Assembly: GCA_003210825.1 (NCBI GenBank)
Contig: QCUF01000004.1
Location: 1-56,939, forward strand
Direction of reading: 5' to 3'
Origin: Prochlorococcus sp. AG-676-P15-1
GTDB lineage: Bacteria; Cyanobacteriota; Cyanobacteriia; PCC-6307; Cyanobiaceae
DNA: 56,939 nucleotides
Made by a program: the position numbers and the translations under genes. Numbering within the stretch: the stretch's first letter is position 1; every line of letters begins with the position of its first letter. The notes under the pieces are model-generated. The model did not search any database, was not told the DNA's origin, and saw only the letters and a program-made list of their open reading frames with translations. Shown here piece after piece: positions 40,609-50,126 of the stretch.

Positions 40609-41646
40609 TTAATCTTCAGCCCAAATATATTTAGTTAATTCGTTAGAAGGTGGTTCTGGAGCATCTAAAGCATTTTTAACAGATTCAGAGATTTCTAAAT
40701 CTATTTTTTTCTCTATATTTTTTAATTCCTCCTCTTGAGCAAAATTTCCATCTATCATCTGATTAGCTAATTTCTTAATAGGGTCCCTTTTCGCCCAGAA
40801 TTCCTTCTCTTCCTCAGCTCTTAATTCATCTGGATCGGCTAAAGAATGACCTCTGAATCTGTAAGTTAAACATTCCAGTAATGTTGGACCCTCTCCAGCT
40901 CTTGCTCTTTCAACAGCTCTTTGAGCGGCTCCCCTCACAGCTAATACATCCATACCATCAACTTCTTCACCATGCATCCCGAAAGCTGATGCTTTTCTCC
41001 ATATTTCTGGGTTGCTTGTAGCTCTGTCATGAGCCATTCCAATAGCCCATTTATTATTTTCAACTACAAAAATTATTGGTAACTTCCATAATTGAGCCAT
41101 ATTCAAACATTCAAAGAATTGTCCATTATTACAAGTCCCATCTCCAAAGAAAGCAGCTGTTACAGAGTCACTTTGATTGTCACCTGCAACTTCTTTTTTG
41201 TATTTACTTGAAAAGGCTGATCCCAAAGCAACTGGAATACCTTCTCCAATAAAAGCATATCCTCCTAATAGATGATGCTCTTTTGAGAACAAATGCATAG
41301 AACCACCTCTGCCTTTACTGCATCCTGTTGCTTTACCAAATAATTCACTCATCACTTCAAAAGATGGAACACCTGCACTAAGCGCATGAACATGATCGCG
41401 ATAGGTACTACAAAACCAGTCATGCTTCCTTTTCATTGCACCTATCACACCAGTACTGATTGCTTCTTGGCCGTTATAAAGGTGTACGAAACCAAACATC
41501 TTACCTCTGTAGTACATTTCAGCACATTTATCTTCAAATCTTCTACCAAGCGTCATGTCTTCATAGAGAAATAATCCGGTTTCACGATCTAACTTCGCTT
41601 TTTTTAAGTCCTGAAGATTTGAAATTCTCTCTACGTGTGTTTCCAA
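40609..41646 (-). CDS. pdhA: Pyruvate dehydrogenase E1 component, alpha subunit
   Basis: Thiamine-diphosphate subunit that decarboxylates pyruvate to feed acetyl-CoA synthesis. It has 345 residues. [20 protein letters not shown] contains the cofactor-binding GDG-NN motif. [27 protein letters not shown] and GRGGSMHLF are E1-alpha segments. The start is TTG 41646, with TAAGG upstream; the TAA also closes the frame. The beta subunit and E2 are not in the window; E3 is at 30653-32092. Confidence 0.95.
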   Translation of the reverse strand: METHVERISNLQDLKKAKLDRETGLFLYEDMTLGRRFEDKCAEMYYRGKMFGFVHLYNGQEAISTGVIGAMKRKHDWFCSTYRDHVHALSAGVPSFEVMSELFGKATGCSKGRGGSMHLFSKEHHLLGGYAFIGEGIPVALGSAFSSKYKKEVAGDNQSDSVTAAFFGDGTCNNGQFFECLNMAQLWKLPIIFVVENNKWAIGMAHDRATSNPEIWRKASAFGMHGEEVDGMDVLAVRGAAQRAVERARAGEGPTLLECLTYRFRGHSLADPDELRAEEEKEFWAKRDPIKKLANQMIDGNFAQEEELKNIEKKIDLEISESVKNALDAPEPPSNELTKYIWAED

Positions 41647-41795
41647 GAAAATACCTTAATGAAGTTTTGGTTTGTTAACATTCTAAGCCTCAATGGACGA
41701 TTTTCATGTTTTTTTTTAATAACTCTCCAAGACATTATGAAAAAAAATTATAAATTGATAAAATTCATCTAAAGGATTTTCAATAGGATATTTGT

Positions 41796-43904
41796 TTGGA
41801 ACTTCCATTAGATCACTTTCGTTTAATAGGCGTAAGCCCCTCAGCAACATCTGAGGAAATATTAAGGGCTTTCCAATTACGCTTGGATAAAACTCCTGAT
41901 GAAGGATTCACGTACGAGGTTTTAACTCAAAGGTCAGAATTGCTTCGCCTTACTGCAGATTTGCTTACAGATCCAGATAGTAGAAGAGATTACGAAAATT
42001 TATTGTTAAATGGAGCATCAGGTTTAGATTTATCTTCAAATAGAGAGGTTGCAGGATTAATTCTCCTTTGGGAATCGGGCTCTGCTAAAGAGGCCTTTAA
42101 AATAACAAGAAAAGCATTGCAACCCCCTCAAACCCCTGCATTGGGTAGCAGTAGAGAAGCTGATCTTACCTTGTTAGCGGCTTTGACATCTAGAGATGCA
42201 GCGATACAAGAACAAGATCAAAGATCTTACTCAAATGCTGCAGATTTTTTACAAGAAGGCATACAGCTTCTTCAAAGAATGGGCAAACTAGGGGATTTAC
42301 GGAAAACTCTAGAGGAGGACTTAGTGTCGCTTCTGCCGTATCGAATTCTTGATTTGTTAAGTAGAGATTTAAATGAATATGAGTCGCATAAAAAAGGTTT
42401 AAGTATGCTGGAAAATTTAATAATCAAAAGAGGCGGATTAGAAGGTAAAAATAAATCTGAATATAATGATTATCTAAATCAGCAAGAATTTGAATCTTTC
42501 TTTCAACAAATAAAGCCATTCTTAACTGTTCAGGATCAGATAGATTTATTTTTAGAATTACAAAAAAGGGGTTCAAGTGAAGCGGGATTTTTAGCTTTTT
42601 TATCTTTAACAGCAATTGGTTTTGCAAGAAGAAAACCTGCAAAATTATTCGAAGCTCGAAAAATATTAAAAAAACTAAATTTATCAGGACTTGACTCAAT
42701 GCCATTAATAGGTTGCCTTGATTTGCTTTTAGCAGATGTTGAGCAATCCTCAGCGAGGTTTTTAAGTAGTTCCGATGAGAAGTTAAGAGATTGGTTAAAT
42801 AATTATCCTGGAGAAAAATTAGAAGCAATATGTATTTTTTGTAAAAATTGGTTAGAAAATGATGTTTTGGTTGGTTATAGGGATATTGATTTAAAAGAAA
42901 TCGATTTAGACTCTTGGTTTGAGGATAGAGAAATCCAAGAATTTATTGAGCAAATAGAAAAGAAGTCAAATAGAACTGTATTTAAGTCTGGGCCTCAAAA
43001 TAAACCAAATTTTAAAGCACAAGAATCTCTAAAAGATTTAAGTACGGAACCTGATTTCAATTCGGACAATGTTGAAGAAGGACGATTACCTTTGCCTGGT
43101 GGAGTAAAAGAAGATGATCAAGAAGTTATTGAAGAAAATATTTATACAGATGAGATTATTAAAAATAAATCAATAGAGTTTTATAAGTACGCAATGGAAA
43201 AGATTGCCGAATTAAAATTTGTATTTGGAGAAGCGTTAGAGAACTATAGAATATCTAATAAATCTCCCTACCTAACATATCTTTATGCCTTTTTAATTTT
43301 ATTTGCTTTTGGCATAGGTGTTGGACTTGTAAGAAATAATCTCAAAAAACCTGCACAGGAAAAAGAAATAATTGATAGCTCATTATCTATAAATGAAAAT
43401 AAGAATGTCTTTAATGAAGTTTTAAACCAAGACGATAAAAAAAAAGTTCTCGATAAATCAAAAATTATTCTACCAGCAAATACAGAAAAAATTTCTTTTT
43501 CAGGAGGAGAAATAAAAACTGCTTCTCCCTCCCTAGAACAAATTGAATATTTAATTAATACATGGCTTGTAAATAAAAGTAAATTTCTAGCAGGAACAAG
43601 TGAAATTAATTTATCAAAGATAGTTCAAAATGATTTGATTAATAGATTAACAAAGGAAAGACAACTTGATATTCAAAAAGGCATCTACAAAAATATAAAT
43701 ACTAATATTGAAAATATTGTACTTTTAACTCAAACTGCATCCAGAATATCAGTATCAGTTGACTTGAAATATACAGAAAAAATTTTAAAAACAGATGGAG
43801 AATTGATAAATGAAACAACTTTTACTCCTTTTTTAAAAGTTAAATATATTTTAGGTTTCTCAAATAATTCTTGGAAATTAGTTGACTACATAAGTGGTGT
43901 TTAG
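41796..43904 (+). CDS. ftn2: Ftn2/ZipN (ARC6-like) cell division protein
   Basis: Cyanobacterial membrane protein that anchors FtsZ filaments and is related to plant ARC6. It has 702 residues. A J-like N-terminal domain (LDHFRLIGVSPSATSEEILR, about residues 4-70) comes first, then a long helical region. One transmembrane helix lies at about residues 491-510. A C-terminal periplasmic IMS-like domain follows (about 575-700). The start is TTG 41796, with AATAGGA upstream. Its partner FtsZ is at 17404-18520. Confidence 0.9.
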   Translation: MELPLDHFRLIGVSPSATSEEILRAFQLRLDKTPDEGFTYEVLTQRSELLRLTADLLTDPDSRRDYENLLLNGASGLDLSSNREVAGLILLWESGSAKEAFKITRKALQPPQTPALGSSREADLTLLAALTSRDAAIQEQDQRSYSNAADFLQEGIQLLQRMGKLGDLRKTLEEDLVSLLPYRILDLLSRDLNEYESHKKGLSMLENLIIKRGGLEGKNKSEYNDYLNQQEFESFFQQIKPFLTVQDQIDLFLELQKRGSSEAGFLAFLSLTAIGFARRKPAKLFEARKILKKLNLSGLDSMPLIGCLDLLLADVEQSSARFLSSSDEKLRDWLNNYPGEKLEAICIFCKNWLENDVLVGYRDIDLKEIDLDSWFEDREIQEFIEQIEKKSNRTVFKSGPQNKPNFKAQESLKDLSTEPDFNSDNVEEGRLPLPGGVKEDDQEVIEENIYTDEIIKNKSIEFYKYAMEKIAELKFVFGEALENYRISNKSPYLTYLYAFLILFAFGIGVGLVRNNLKKPAQEKEIIDSSLSINENKNVFNEVLNQDDKKKVLDKSKIILPANTEKISFSGGEIKTASPSLEQIEYLINTWLVNKSKFLAGTSEINLSKIVQNDLINRLTKERQLDIQKGIYKNINTNIENIVLLTQTASRISVSVDLKYTEKILKTDGELINETTFTPFLKVKYILGFSNNSWKLVDYISGV

Positions 43905-43953
43905 GATTAGCTATTACTATCATCTATAATATTTAAATAAATAACCATAAAAA

Positions 43954-45378
43954 ATGTTTGATGAACTCTCTTCACGCTTTGAAGACGCTGTTAAGGGTTT
44001 AAGAGGTGAAGCCAAAATTAGCGAAAATAATATTGATGATGCTTTAAAGCAAGTCAAAAAAGCATTATTAGATGCTGATGTTAGTTTATCGGTGGTCAAA
44101 GAATTTGTTTCAGAGGTAAAAGATAAAGCTATTGGAGAAGAAGTCGTAAGAGGTGTTAATCCAGGACAGAAATTTATAGAAGTTGTCAACAAAGAATTAA
44201 TAAATATTATGGGAAATGAAAATTCCCCATTAAACGAAAAAGAGACCCCACCTACTGTTATTTTGATGGCAGGTTTACAAGGTGCAGGAAAAACAACAGC
44301 AACAGGTAAGTTAGGCCTTTATTTGAAGGAAAAAGAAAAAAAGGTTTTATTAGTGGCAGCTGATATTTATAGACCTGCAGCTGTTCAACAACTTAAGACA
44401 ATTGGTAATCAGTATGATTTAGAAGTTTTCTCAGCGAAAGAAAAAGATAGTAAGCCTGAAGAAATAGCAAAAGATGCTTTGATTTACGCTAACGCAAATA
44501 ATATAGATACCTTAATTGTTGATACCGCAGGAAGATTGCAAATAGATGAATCAATGATGAGTGAAATGGTTCGAATTAAAGAAGTGACAAAGCCTAATGA
44601 AGTTTTGCTGGTTGTTGATTCTATGATTGGACAAGAAGCAGCTGACTTGACGAAGTCATTTCATGAAAAAGTGGGGATATCGGGGGCAATATTAACTAAG
44701 TTAGATGGCGATTCAAGAGGAGGAGCTGCACTTTCAATAAGAAAAATAAGTGGAAAACCAATAAAATTCATAGGAACTGGTGAAAAGATAGAAGCATTGC
44801 AGCCATTTCATCCTGAGAGAATGGCAAGCAGAATTCTGGGCATGGGAGACGTATTAACACTTGTTGAAAAGGCACAAAAAGAAGTTGAGCTTGCTGATGC
44901 GGAAGTAATGCAAAAGAAACTTCAAGAGGCAACTTTTGACTTTAATGATTTTGTTAAGCAAATGAGATTAATGAAGAGAATGGGATCACTTGGAGGCTTA
45001 ATTAAATTAATACCAGGGATGAATAAAATTGATGATGGAATGATAAAAAATGGGGAAGAACAATTAAAAAAAATTGAATCAATGATCTCTTCTATGACTT
45101 TAGAAGAAAAGCAAAAGCCAGAAGTCCTTGCGGCTCAACCATCAAGAAGACAAAGAATTGCACAAGGCAGTGGATATCAAGCAAAAGATGTTGATAAAGT
45201 ACTCGCTGATTTTCAAAGAATGAGAGGTTTTATGAAACAAATGTCAAATGGTGGAATGCCAGGAATGGGTGGAATGCCAGGAATGGGTGGAATGCCAGGA
45301 ATGGGTGGAGGAAATGGTAATAAATCATTTAAAAAACAAAAATCAAATAAAAAGAAAAAAGGTTTTGGGGATTTATAG
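43954..45378 (+). CDS. ffh: Signal recognition particle protein Ffh
   Basis: SRP54 GTPase that, with the 4.5S-type RNA, targets nascent membrane proteins. It has 474 residues in N, G and M domains. The G motifs are MAGLQGAGKTTATGKLGLYL, DIYRPAAVQQLK, DTAGR and TKLDGDSRGGAALS. The M domain includes a Met-rich stretch. The C-terminal tail has three exact 18-base repeats (GMPGMG units) and a Lys-rich end. rpsP follows after 54 bases. Confidence 0.97.
   Translation: MFDELSSRFEDAVKGLRGEAKISENNIDDALKQVKKALLDADVSLSVVKEFVSEVKDKAIGEEVVRGVNPGQKFIEVVNKELINIMGNENSPLNEKETPPTVILMAGLQGAGKTTATGKLGLYLKEKEKKVLLVAADIYRPAAVQQLKTIGNQYDLEVFSAKEKDSKPEEIAKDALIYANANNIDTLIVDTAGRLQIDESMMSEMVRIKEVTKPNEVLLVVDSMIGQEAADLTKSFHEKVGISGAILTKLDGDSRGGAALSIRKISGKPIKFIGTGEKIEALQPFHPERMASRILGMGDVLTLVEKAQKEVELADAEVMQKKLQEATFDFNDFVKQMRLMKRMGSLGGLIKLIPGMNKIDDGMIKNGEEQLKKIESMISSMTLEEKQKPEVLAAQPSRRQRIAQGSGYQAKDVDKVLADFQRMRGFMKQMSNGGMPGMGGMPGMGGMPGMGGGNGNKSFKKQKSNKKKKGFGDL
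45250..45303 (+). repeat. Three exact 18-base tandem repeats in ffh
   Basis: The unit GGTGGAATGCCAGGAATG occurs three times head to tail without any difference and encodes Gly-Gly-Met-Pro-Gly-Met. It lies within the Met/Gly-rich M-domain tail of Ffh. Copy number could vary by slippage among strains. Confidence 0.93.
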
Positions 45379-45432
45379 TTTATGAATAGCTACCTTCAAA
45401 TGATATTATTAAGAAATCTGTATTAATTTAAA

Positions 45433-45777
45433 ATGATTAAATTGCGCCTCAAGCGCTTTGGAAAGAAAAAAGAAGCAAGTTTCAGGATCGTTGCATGCAA
45501 TAGTACTTCCAGAAGGGATGGAAGACCTCTTCAAGAATTAGGTTTTTACAATCCAAGAACTAAAGAAACTAGGCTTGACACAGAAGCATTAAGAATCAGG
45601 CTTACTCAGGGAGCACAACCTACCGATGTTGTAAGAACTTTATTAGAAAAAGGTGGATTACTAGAAAAGAAAGTTAGACCTTCCATAGCTATTGGTAAGG
45701 CCAAGTTAGAAAAAGAAAAGATTGCAAAAGCCAAGAGTAAAGAAGCTGAAAGTGATAGTAAAGAAGCTGAAAGCTAA
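45433..45777 (+). CDS. rpsP: 30S ribosomal protein S16
   Basis: Small-subunit protein needed for 30S assembly. It has 114 residues. The conserved core [20 protein letters not shown] and [20 protein letters not shown] is clear. A C-terminal extension of about 30 residues beyond the usual ~80 is rich in Lys, Ala and Glu. It contains a short direct repeat (SKEAES twice), disordered-looking. It lies between ffh and the PhoH-like gene; cyanobacterial ffh-rpsP linkage resembles the rpsP-trmD area of other bacteria. Confidence 0.96.
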   Translation: MIKLRLKRFGKKKEASFRIVACNSTSRRDGRPLQELGFYNPRTKETRLDTEALRIRLTQGAQPTDVVRTLLEKGGLLEKKVRPSIAIGKAKLEKEKIAKAKSKEAESDSKEAES

Positions 45778-45811
45778 AAAATTGTTAAATTTAATTTTAC
45801 ATATCAATTAA

Positions 45812-46768
45812 ATGAAAGAAGTTTCCAAAACTGGTCACTTCAAAATAGATTTGCCAAACTCGGATGCTGCCACTGCTTTATCTGGTCCTGGGAATTCTTT
45901 TTTAAAAAAATTTGAATCTCTTACAGGTGTCTCCCTAACTATTAGAGGTTTACAACTCGAATTGAATGGAGTAATTCCTAAACTTGAAAGGGCATCTGCA
46001 TTGGTAGAGCTAACAAGACCAATTTGGGAACAAGGATTAGAAGTACCAGAAGTGGATCTTAAGGCTGCTCTAAGTTCCTTAAATATGGGAGAATCTTCTT
46101 CTCATGCTGAGCTTGGAAAAAAGATTCTAGCTCGTTCAAAAGAAGGGAGATATTTAAGGCCTAGAACGATAAGACAAAAAGAATATGTTGAATCTATTGA
46201 GAACTTTGATTTGACTTTCGCTATTGGTCCAGCAGGTACGGGTAAAACATTTTTAGCAACTGTTTGTGCTGCCAGATTATTAAATGAGAAAAAAATCGAA
46301 AAAATTGTTTTAACAAGACCAGCAGTAGAAGCTGGTGAAAATTTAGGATTTCTGCCTGGAGATTTGCAGCAAAAAGTTGATCCGTACTTACGACCTTTGT
46401 TTGATTCTCTACATAGTATTTTTGGATACGATAAAACAAATTCATTAATTGATAAAGGCATTATTGAAGTCGCACCACTAGCATTTATGAGAGGAAGAAC
46501 ATTAGATAATTCTTTGGTTATTTTAGATGAAGCTCAAAATACTACCTCTTCTCAAATGAGAATGTTTTTAACTAGATTAGGTGAAAGATCAAAGATGGTT
46601 GTGAATGGAGATATTACTCAAATTGATTTAAAAAATGATCAGTTAAGTGGTTTAGTTGAAGCATCGGAAATATTTTCTAATACTGAAGGAATAAAGTTTT
46701 GTTCTTTAACTGTTGATGATGTAGTTAGACATCCTTTAGTGCAGAAAATTATTGAAGCTTATAAATAA
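45812..46768 (+). CDS. phoH: PhoH-like ATPase
   Basis: Predicted ATPase, often linked to RNA metabolism and ribosome maturation. It has 318 residues. The Walker A segment FAIGPAGTGKTFLATVCAAR (about residues 136-155) and the Walker B-like NSLVILDEAQNTTSSQMRMF are clear. The N-terminal region (about 15-90) has a KH-like look. NGDITQIDLKN is a family marker. It follows rpsP by 34 bases. Confidence 0.94.
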   Translation: MKEVSKTGHFKIDLPNSDAATALSGPGNSFLKKFESLTGVSLTIRGLQLELNGVIPKLERASALVELTRPIWEQGLEVPEVDLKAALSSLNMGESSSHAELGKKILARSKEGRYLRPRTIRQKEYVESIENFDLTFAIGPAGTGKTFLATVCAARLLNEKKIEKIVLTRPAVEAGENLGFLPGDLQQKVDPYLRPLFDSLHSIFGYDKTNSLIDKGIIEVAPLAFMRGRTLDNSLVILDEAQNTTSSQMRMFLTRLGERSKMVVNGDITQIDLKNDQLSGLVEASEIFSNTEGIKFCSLTVDDVVRHPLVQKIIEAYK

Positions 46769-46841
46769 AATATTACTCGGGTGAACCGTACACTGAAATA
46801 TAATAAATTTGGTAGAATGAGATTAATTTAAAGGTATAAAA

Positions 46842-47579
46842 ATGCCAGCAAGTAGTAATTTTAATCAAGCTATTCGCGATGCTCAAACTAGTTCAATCGT
46901 CGGACCAAATGTAGTACAGAAAGCTCTTCCTTATGTAGGAGGAGGAATGGTTTTGACTTCTTTAGGCGTATTGGCAGGTGTTTCACTAATAGCAACAAAC
47001 CCCTCATTATTTCAGCCTCTATCAATTGTTGCTTTAATCGCTGAATTGGTTTTATTTTTTGTTGCAACAAGTGCCGCTAACAATGCGAACAATTCAAAAG
47101 CTCTTCCCTTGTTAACTGGATTTAGTTTATTAACTGGATTTACGTTAAGTGGAATAGTAGCTTTGGCAATCGGAACAATTGGTATTGGATCTGTTGGAAC
47201 AGCTGCACTAGCAACAGGTATTACTTTTGTAATAGCTTCTTATACAGGTCAAAGGATGAGCGATAGTGTTGGACAAGCTCTAAGCGGAGTTGTTGGACTT
47301 GGATTAATTGGTTTATTGATAGCAATGTTTGTTCAATTAATCGGGGGATTCTTTGCTCCAGGAGTTTTTGGAGGTTCAGGTCTTGAACTGATGATCGCGG
47401 GATTCGGAACTGTTTTATTTGTTGCGATGTCTTTCTTGGATTTTTACACAATGCCAAGAAGATATAATGATGATCAATACCTCGCTGGAGCATTGGGTAT
47501 GTATTTAACCTATATAAATTTATTTGTATTTATTTTAAGATTGATGATTGCACTTCAAGGCGGTGGAAGAAGAAATTAA
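46842..47579 (+). CDS. Bax inhibitor-1/YccA family membrane protein
   Basis: Multi-pass membrane protein of the BI-1 (UPF0005) family, with roles proposed in calcium or ion leak; the bacterial function is unsettled. It has 245 residues and about seven hydrophobic helices. The second half includes GTAALATGITFVIASYTGQR and a late SFLDFYTMPRRYND segment with family-like acidic residues. A TAGAAT promoter-like box occurs about 30 bases before the start. A clear terminator follows. Confidence 0.85.
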   Translation: MPASSNFNQAIRDAQTSSIVGPNVVQKALPYVGGGMVLTSLGVLAGVSLIATNPSLFQPLSIVALIAELVLFFVATSAANNANNSKALPLLTGFSLLTGFTLSGIVALAIGTIGIGSVGTAALATGITFVIASYTGQRMSDSVGQALSGVVGLGLIGLLIAMFVQLIGGFFAPGVFGGSGLELMIAGFGTVLFVAMSFLDFYTMPRRYNDDQYLAGALGMYLTYINLFVFILRLMIALQGGGRRN

Positions 47580-47608
47580 AAAATAATTTTAACTTAATTT
47601 ATATATCT

Positions 47609-47635
47609 AAAGCGTAGATCTATCTACGCTTTTTT
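47609..47635 (+). terminator. Rho-independent terminator after BI-1 gene
   Basis: The stem AAGCGTAGAT / ATCTACGCTT is followed by a T-run and closes almost without a loop. It begins about 30 bases after the BI-1 family stop. It lies at the 3' end of the convergent hypothetical gene, whose stop sits at its edge, so it may act for both. Confidence 0.88.
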
Positions 47636-48161
47636 ATTGTGCAATATCAAGAATTTGATGCTTTATAAATTGCTTTTGCTTTTCATTATATTTTTTTGAA
47701 TTATCGAAGCTATTTCCAAGATTATCTAAATCATTCATTATTTGATTAATATTTTTAGTAACAGACTTAGTTTCTAAAACTCGCAAAATGTTTTTACATC
47801 TCTCTGATATATTTTCCGAATTGGATTTATATTCAAGATTATTGTCACTTTCATGAACAATTATTTGGGCAGAGCTCATAATTAGATTTTTAATTACTAT
47901 TTCAACTACATCATCTCCAGCTTCTTGAAGTTTGAAAACAAATGAGAACGGAAGCTTATCTAATAAATAACAATTTTGATCTGACAATGCATACGCAAAA
48001 AAACCTCTTAAACCGTTTTTTGTTTTAATTAGCTCTGCGACTCTATCCGCCAAAACTTCCTCACTTAAAAGATCTTCTCCCCATTCATTACACCATTGAG
48101 CAGATATATTTATTGCCTGAGTAAAAGAAGTTTCTTTTAAGTTTATAGCTTTTTTTATCAT
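47634..48161 (-). CDS. Conserved hypothetical protein
   Basis: Not recognised by function. The 175-residue protein is soluble, mostly helical-looking and acidic. Phrases include ISAQWCNEWGEDLLSEEVLA, GLRGFFAYALSDQNCYLLD and AGDDVVEIVIKNLIMSSAQ. It has no signal peptide or membrane helix. Base composition and codon use match the neighbours. The start (ATG 48161) is divergent from era with a 39-base gap, so a shared promoter region is likely. Confidence 0.75.
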   Translation of the reverse strand: MIKKAINLKETSFTQAINISAQWCNEWGEDLLSEEVLADRVAELIKTKNGLRGFFAYALSDQNCYLLDKLPFSFVFKLQEAGDDVVEIVIKNLIMSSAQIIVHESDNNLEYKSNSENISERCKNILRVLETKSVTKNINQIMNDLDNLGNSFDNSKKYNEKQKQFIKHQILDIAQ

Positions 48162-48200
48162 TTTTGATCAGAATTTTATTATGGATATTTTAAAAGACTT

Positions 48201-49112
48201 TTGACTAATTATAAATCTGGTTTCGTAACTTTACTAGGAAGGCCAAATGTAGGGAAATCTACTTTAATAAATAAGTTAATTGGAGAGAAAATAACAATTA
48301 CGTCTCCTGTTGCTCAGACTACTAGAAATAAATTAAAAGGAATACTTACTACAAAATTTGGGCAAATAATTTTTGTAGATACGCCTGGAGTTCATAAACC
48401 TCATCATCTTCTAGGCGAAATACTTGTGAAAAATGCTAAATCAGCAATAAATGGAGTAGATATGGTTGTTTTAGTTCTCGATTCAAGTGTTGAACCTGGG
48501 AGAGGTGATGAATTCATAAAAGATTTTTTAGTTGCAAATAAAACTGAATTTATTGTTGCATTGAATAAATGGGATTTAGTTAATAAGGAATTCAAAAGTT
48601 TAAGATTAGATCAATATAGAAAAGTTTTTGGAACTAGTAAAAGTTTTCAAATGGTAAGCGCCTCTGAAGGAGATGGGTGCTCTGAATTGATTGATATAAT
48701 TTTAAATTTCCTCCCAATAGGACCAATGCTTTACGAGGAAGATACAATATGCGATCAACCCCTAGATAATTTATTAGCGGATTTAGTAAGAGAGCAAGTA
48801 TTAATCAATACAAGGGAAGAAGTCCCCCATAGTGTTGCAGTAAAAATAGAAAAAATTAAGGAAATTAAAAGAGATAAGTGTAAAAACTTTACGGCTATTT
48901 TGGCTACAATTATTGTTGAGAGAACAAGTCAAAAGGGAATTCTTATTGGTAAAAAAGGTTCGATGTTAAAGACTATCGGTCAGACTGCAAGATTAAATAT
49001 GAAAAAGTTAATAAATGGTCCAATTCACTTGGAGTTGTTTGTAAAAGTTGTTCCAAATTGGAGAAAAAAAGAATCAAAATTAATGGAGCTAGGTTATGAG
49101 GTGGATTATTAA
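48201..49112 (+). CDS. era: GTPase Era
   Basis: Ribosome-assembly GTPase that binds the 3' end of 16S rRNA. It has 303 residues. G1 is GRPNVGKSTLINKLIGEKIT, G3 is FVDTPGVHKP and G4 is ALNKWD. The KH domain at the C-terminus includes GILIGKKGSMLKTIGQTARL. The start is TTG 48201, since no earlier ATG is in frame. trmD begins directly after the stop (TAA then ATG). Confidence 0.96.
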   Translation: MTNYKSGFVTLLGRPNVGKSTLINKLIGEKITITSPVAQTTRNKLKGILTTKFGQIIFVDTPGVHKPHHLLGEILVKNAKSAINGVDMVVLVLDSSVEPGRGDEFIKDFLVANKTEFIVALNKWDLVNKEFKSLRLDQYRKVFGTSKSFQMVSASEGDGCSELIDIILNFLPIGPMLYEEDTICDQPLDNLLADLVREQVLINTREEVPHSVAVKIEKIKEIKRDKCKNFTAILATIIVERTSQKGILIGKKGSMLKTIGQTARLNMKKLINGPIHLELFVKVVPNWRKKESKLMELGYEVDY

Positions 49113-49805
49113 ATGACTCGTTTCAATTTTGACGTAATTACTTTGTTTCCCAAAGCTTTTGAATTAATCAATAATTTAGGGGTCATAACAAGAGCTTTAG
49201 AGAAAAATCTGATTAATGTCAACTTGCACGATTTAAGAGAATACGGAGAAGGTAATTATAGGCAAGTAGATGATAAGCCTTACGGGGGAGGTTCAGGGAT
49301 GGTTTTAAAACCAGAACCGATCTACAAGGCTCATGATTCAATAAATAAATTACCGAATAGTAAAACTCTTTTAATGACTCCACAAGGTAAAGTCTTGAAG
49401 CAGCAGGATCTTTTAAGATGGTCTTCTTTAGATCAATTGATAATTATCTGTGGGCAATACGAAGGTTTTGATGAAAGAGTTAGATGTTTAGCTGATGAAG
49501 AGGTTTCTATAGGTGACTATGTACTCTCAGGAGGTGAAATTCCCGCGATATCAATTATTAATGGTTTGACAAGATTATTGCCAGGAACCCTTGGAGCGCC
49601 AGGATCTTTAATAGATGAAAGTCATAATTCTTCATTATTAGAATATCCTCATTACACTAGACCTCGCGTTTTTAAGAATATGAAAGTACCTGATGTTCTT
49701 ATTAGCGGAAATCATAAAGAAATAAAACTTTGGAGGGAAGAACAAAAGTTAAAAAGAACTTTTAATAGAAGGAAGGATCTCATGAAACGCCCACCCCCTA
49801 ACTAA
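49113..49805 (+). CDS. trmD: tRNA (guanine-N1)-methyltransferase
   Basis: Methylates G37 of tRNAs to prevent frameshifting; SPOUT-class knot enzyme. It has 230 residues. [39 protein letters not shown] and [14 protein letters not shown] are diagnostic of TrmD. The start ATG abuts the era stop codon, so the two are cotranslated or cotranscribed. It ends with a basic tail (KRPPPN). Confidence 0.97.
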   Translation: MTRFNFDVITLFPKAFELINNLGVITRALEKNLINVNLHDLREYGEGNYRQVDDKPYGGGSGMVLKPEPIYKAHDSINKLPNSKTLLMTPQGKVLKQQDLLRWSSLDQLIIICGQYEGFDERVRCLADEEVSIGDYVLSGGEIPAISIINGLTRLLPGTLGAPGSLIDESHNSSLLEYPHYTRPRVFKNMKVPDVLISGNHKEIKLWREEQKLKRTFNRRKDLMKRPPPN

Positions 49806-50126
49806 TCGAGTTCTAATTAAAAAAAATTTTTTTAATTATTTTTAATTATTTTATTTTTGATATTGAAGGTGGGGAAAGAAAAATTTTATAAAATATAAAT
49901 TGGGAAGTTATCAACAAACCTAAATTCATAACTGTGGATCATAATTTTAGAGAGCAAAATAAAATTAAAATTTCTCAAATATTAATTAAAAATGGATATA
50001 AAATTATTTTTAAACAATATAGTTGGCTTATTAAATGAGATATTTGGGCTGTTTTAGATTTGTAACAGCAGTTTTTGAATATATGTACAAGAGAAAATTT
50101 GAAAGTTAATTATTTCCTAAACTTAC
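49806..50126. other. Intergenic gap, AT-rich, possibly a gene remnant
   Basis: About 320 bases between the 3' ends of trmD and the beta-propeller gene. It holds poly-A/T stretches and one short plus-strand frame (GTG 49934 to 50038, 34 codons; KISQILIKNGYKIIFKQ). That frame looks protein-like but is too short to call. I see no RNA gene or clear terminator. Confidence 0.4.

Noticed and set aside
42424-42828. 134-codon minus-strand ORF inside ftn2
   Set aside because: Antisense shadow of an AT-rich gene; the composition matches random translation.
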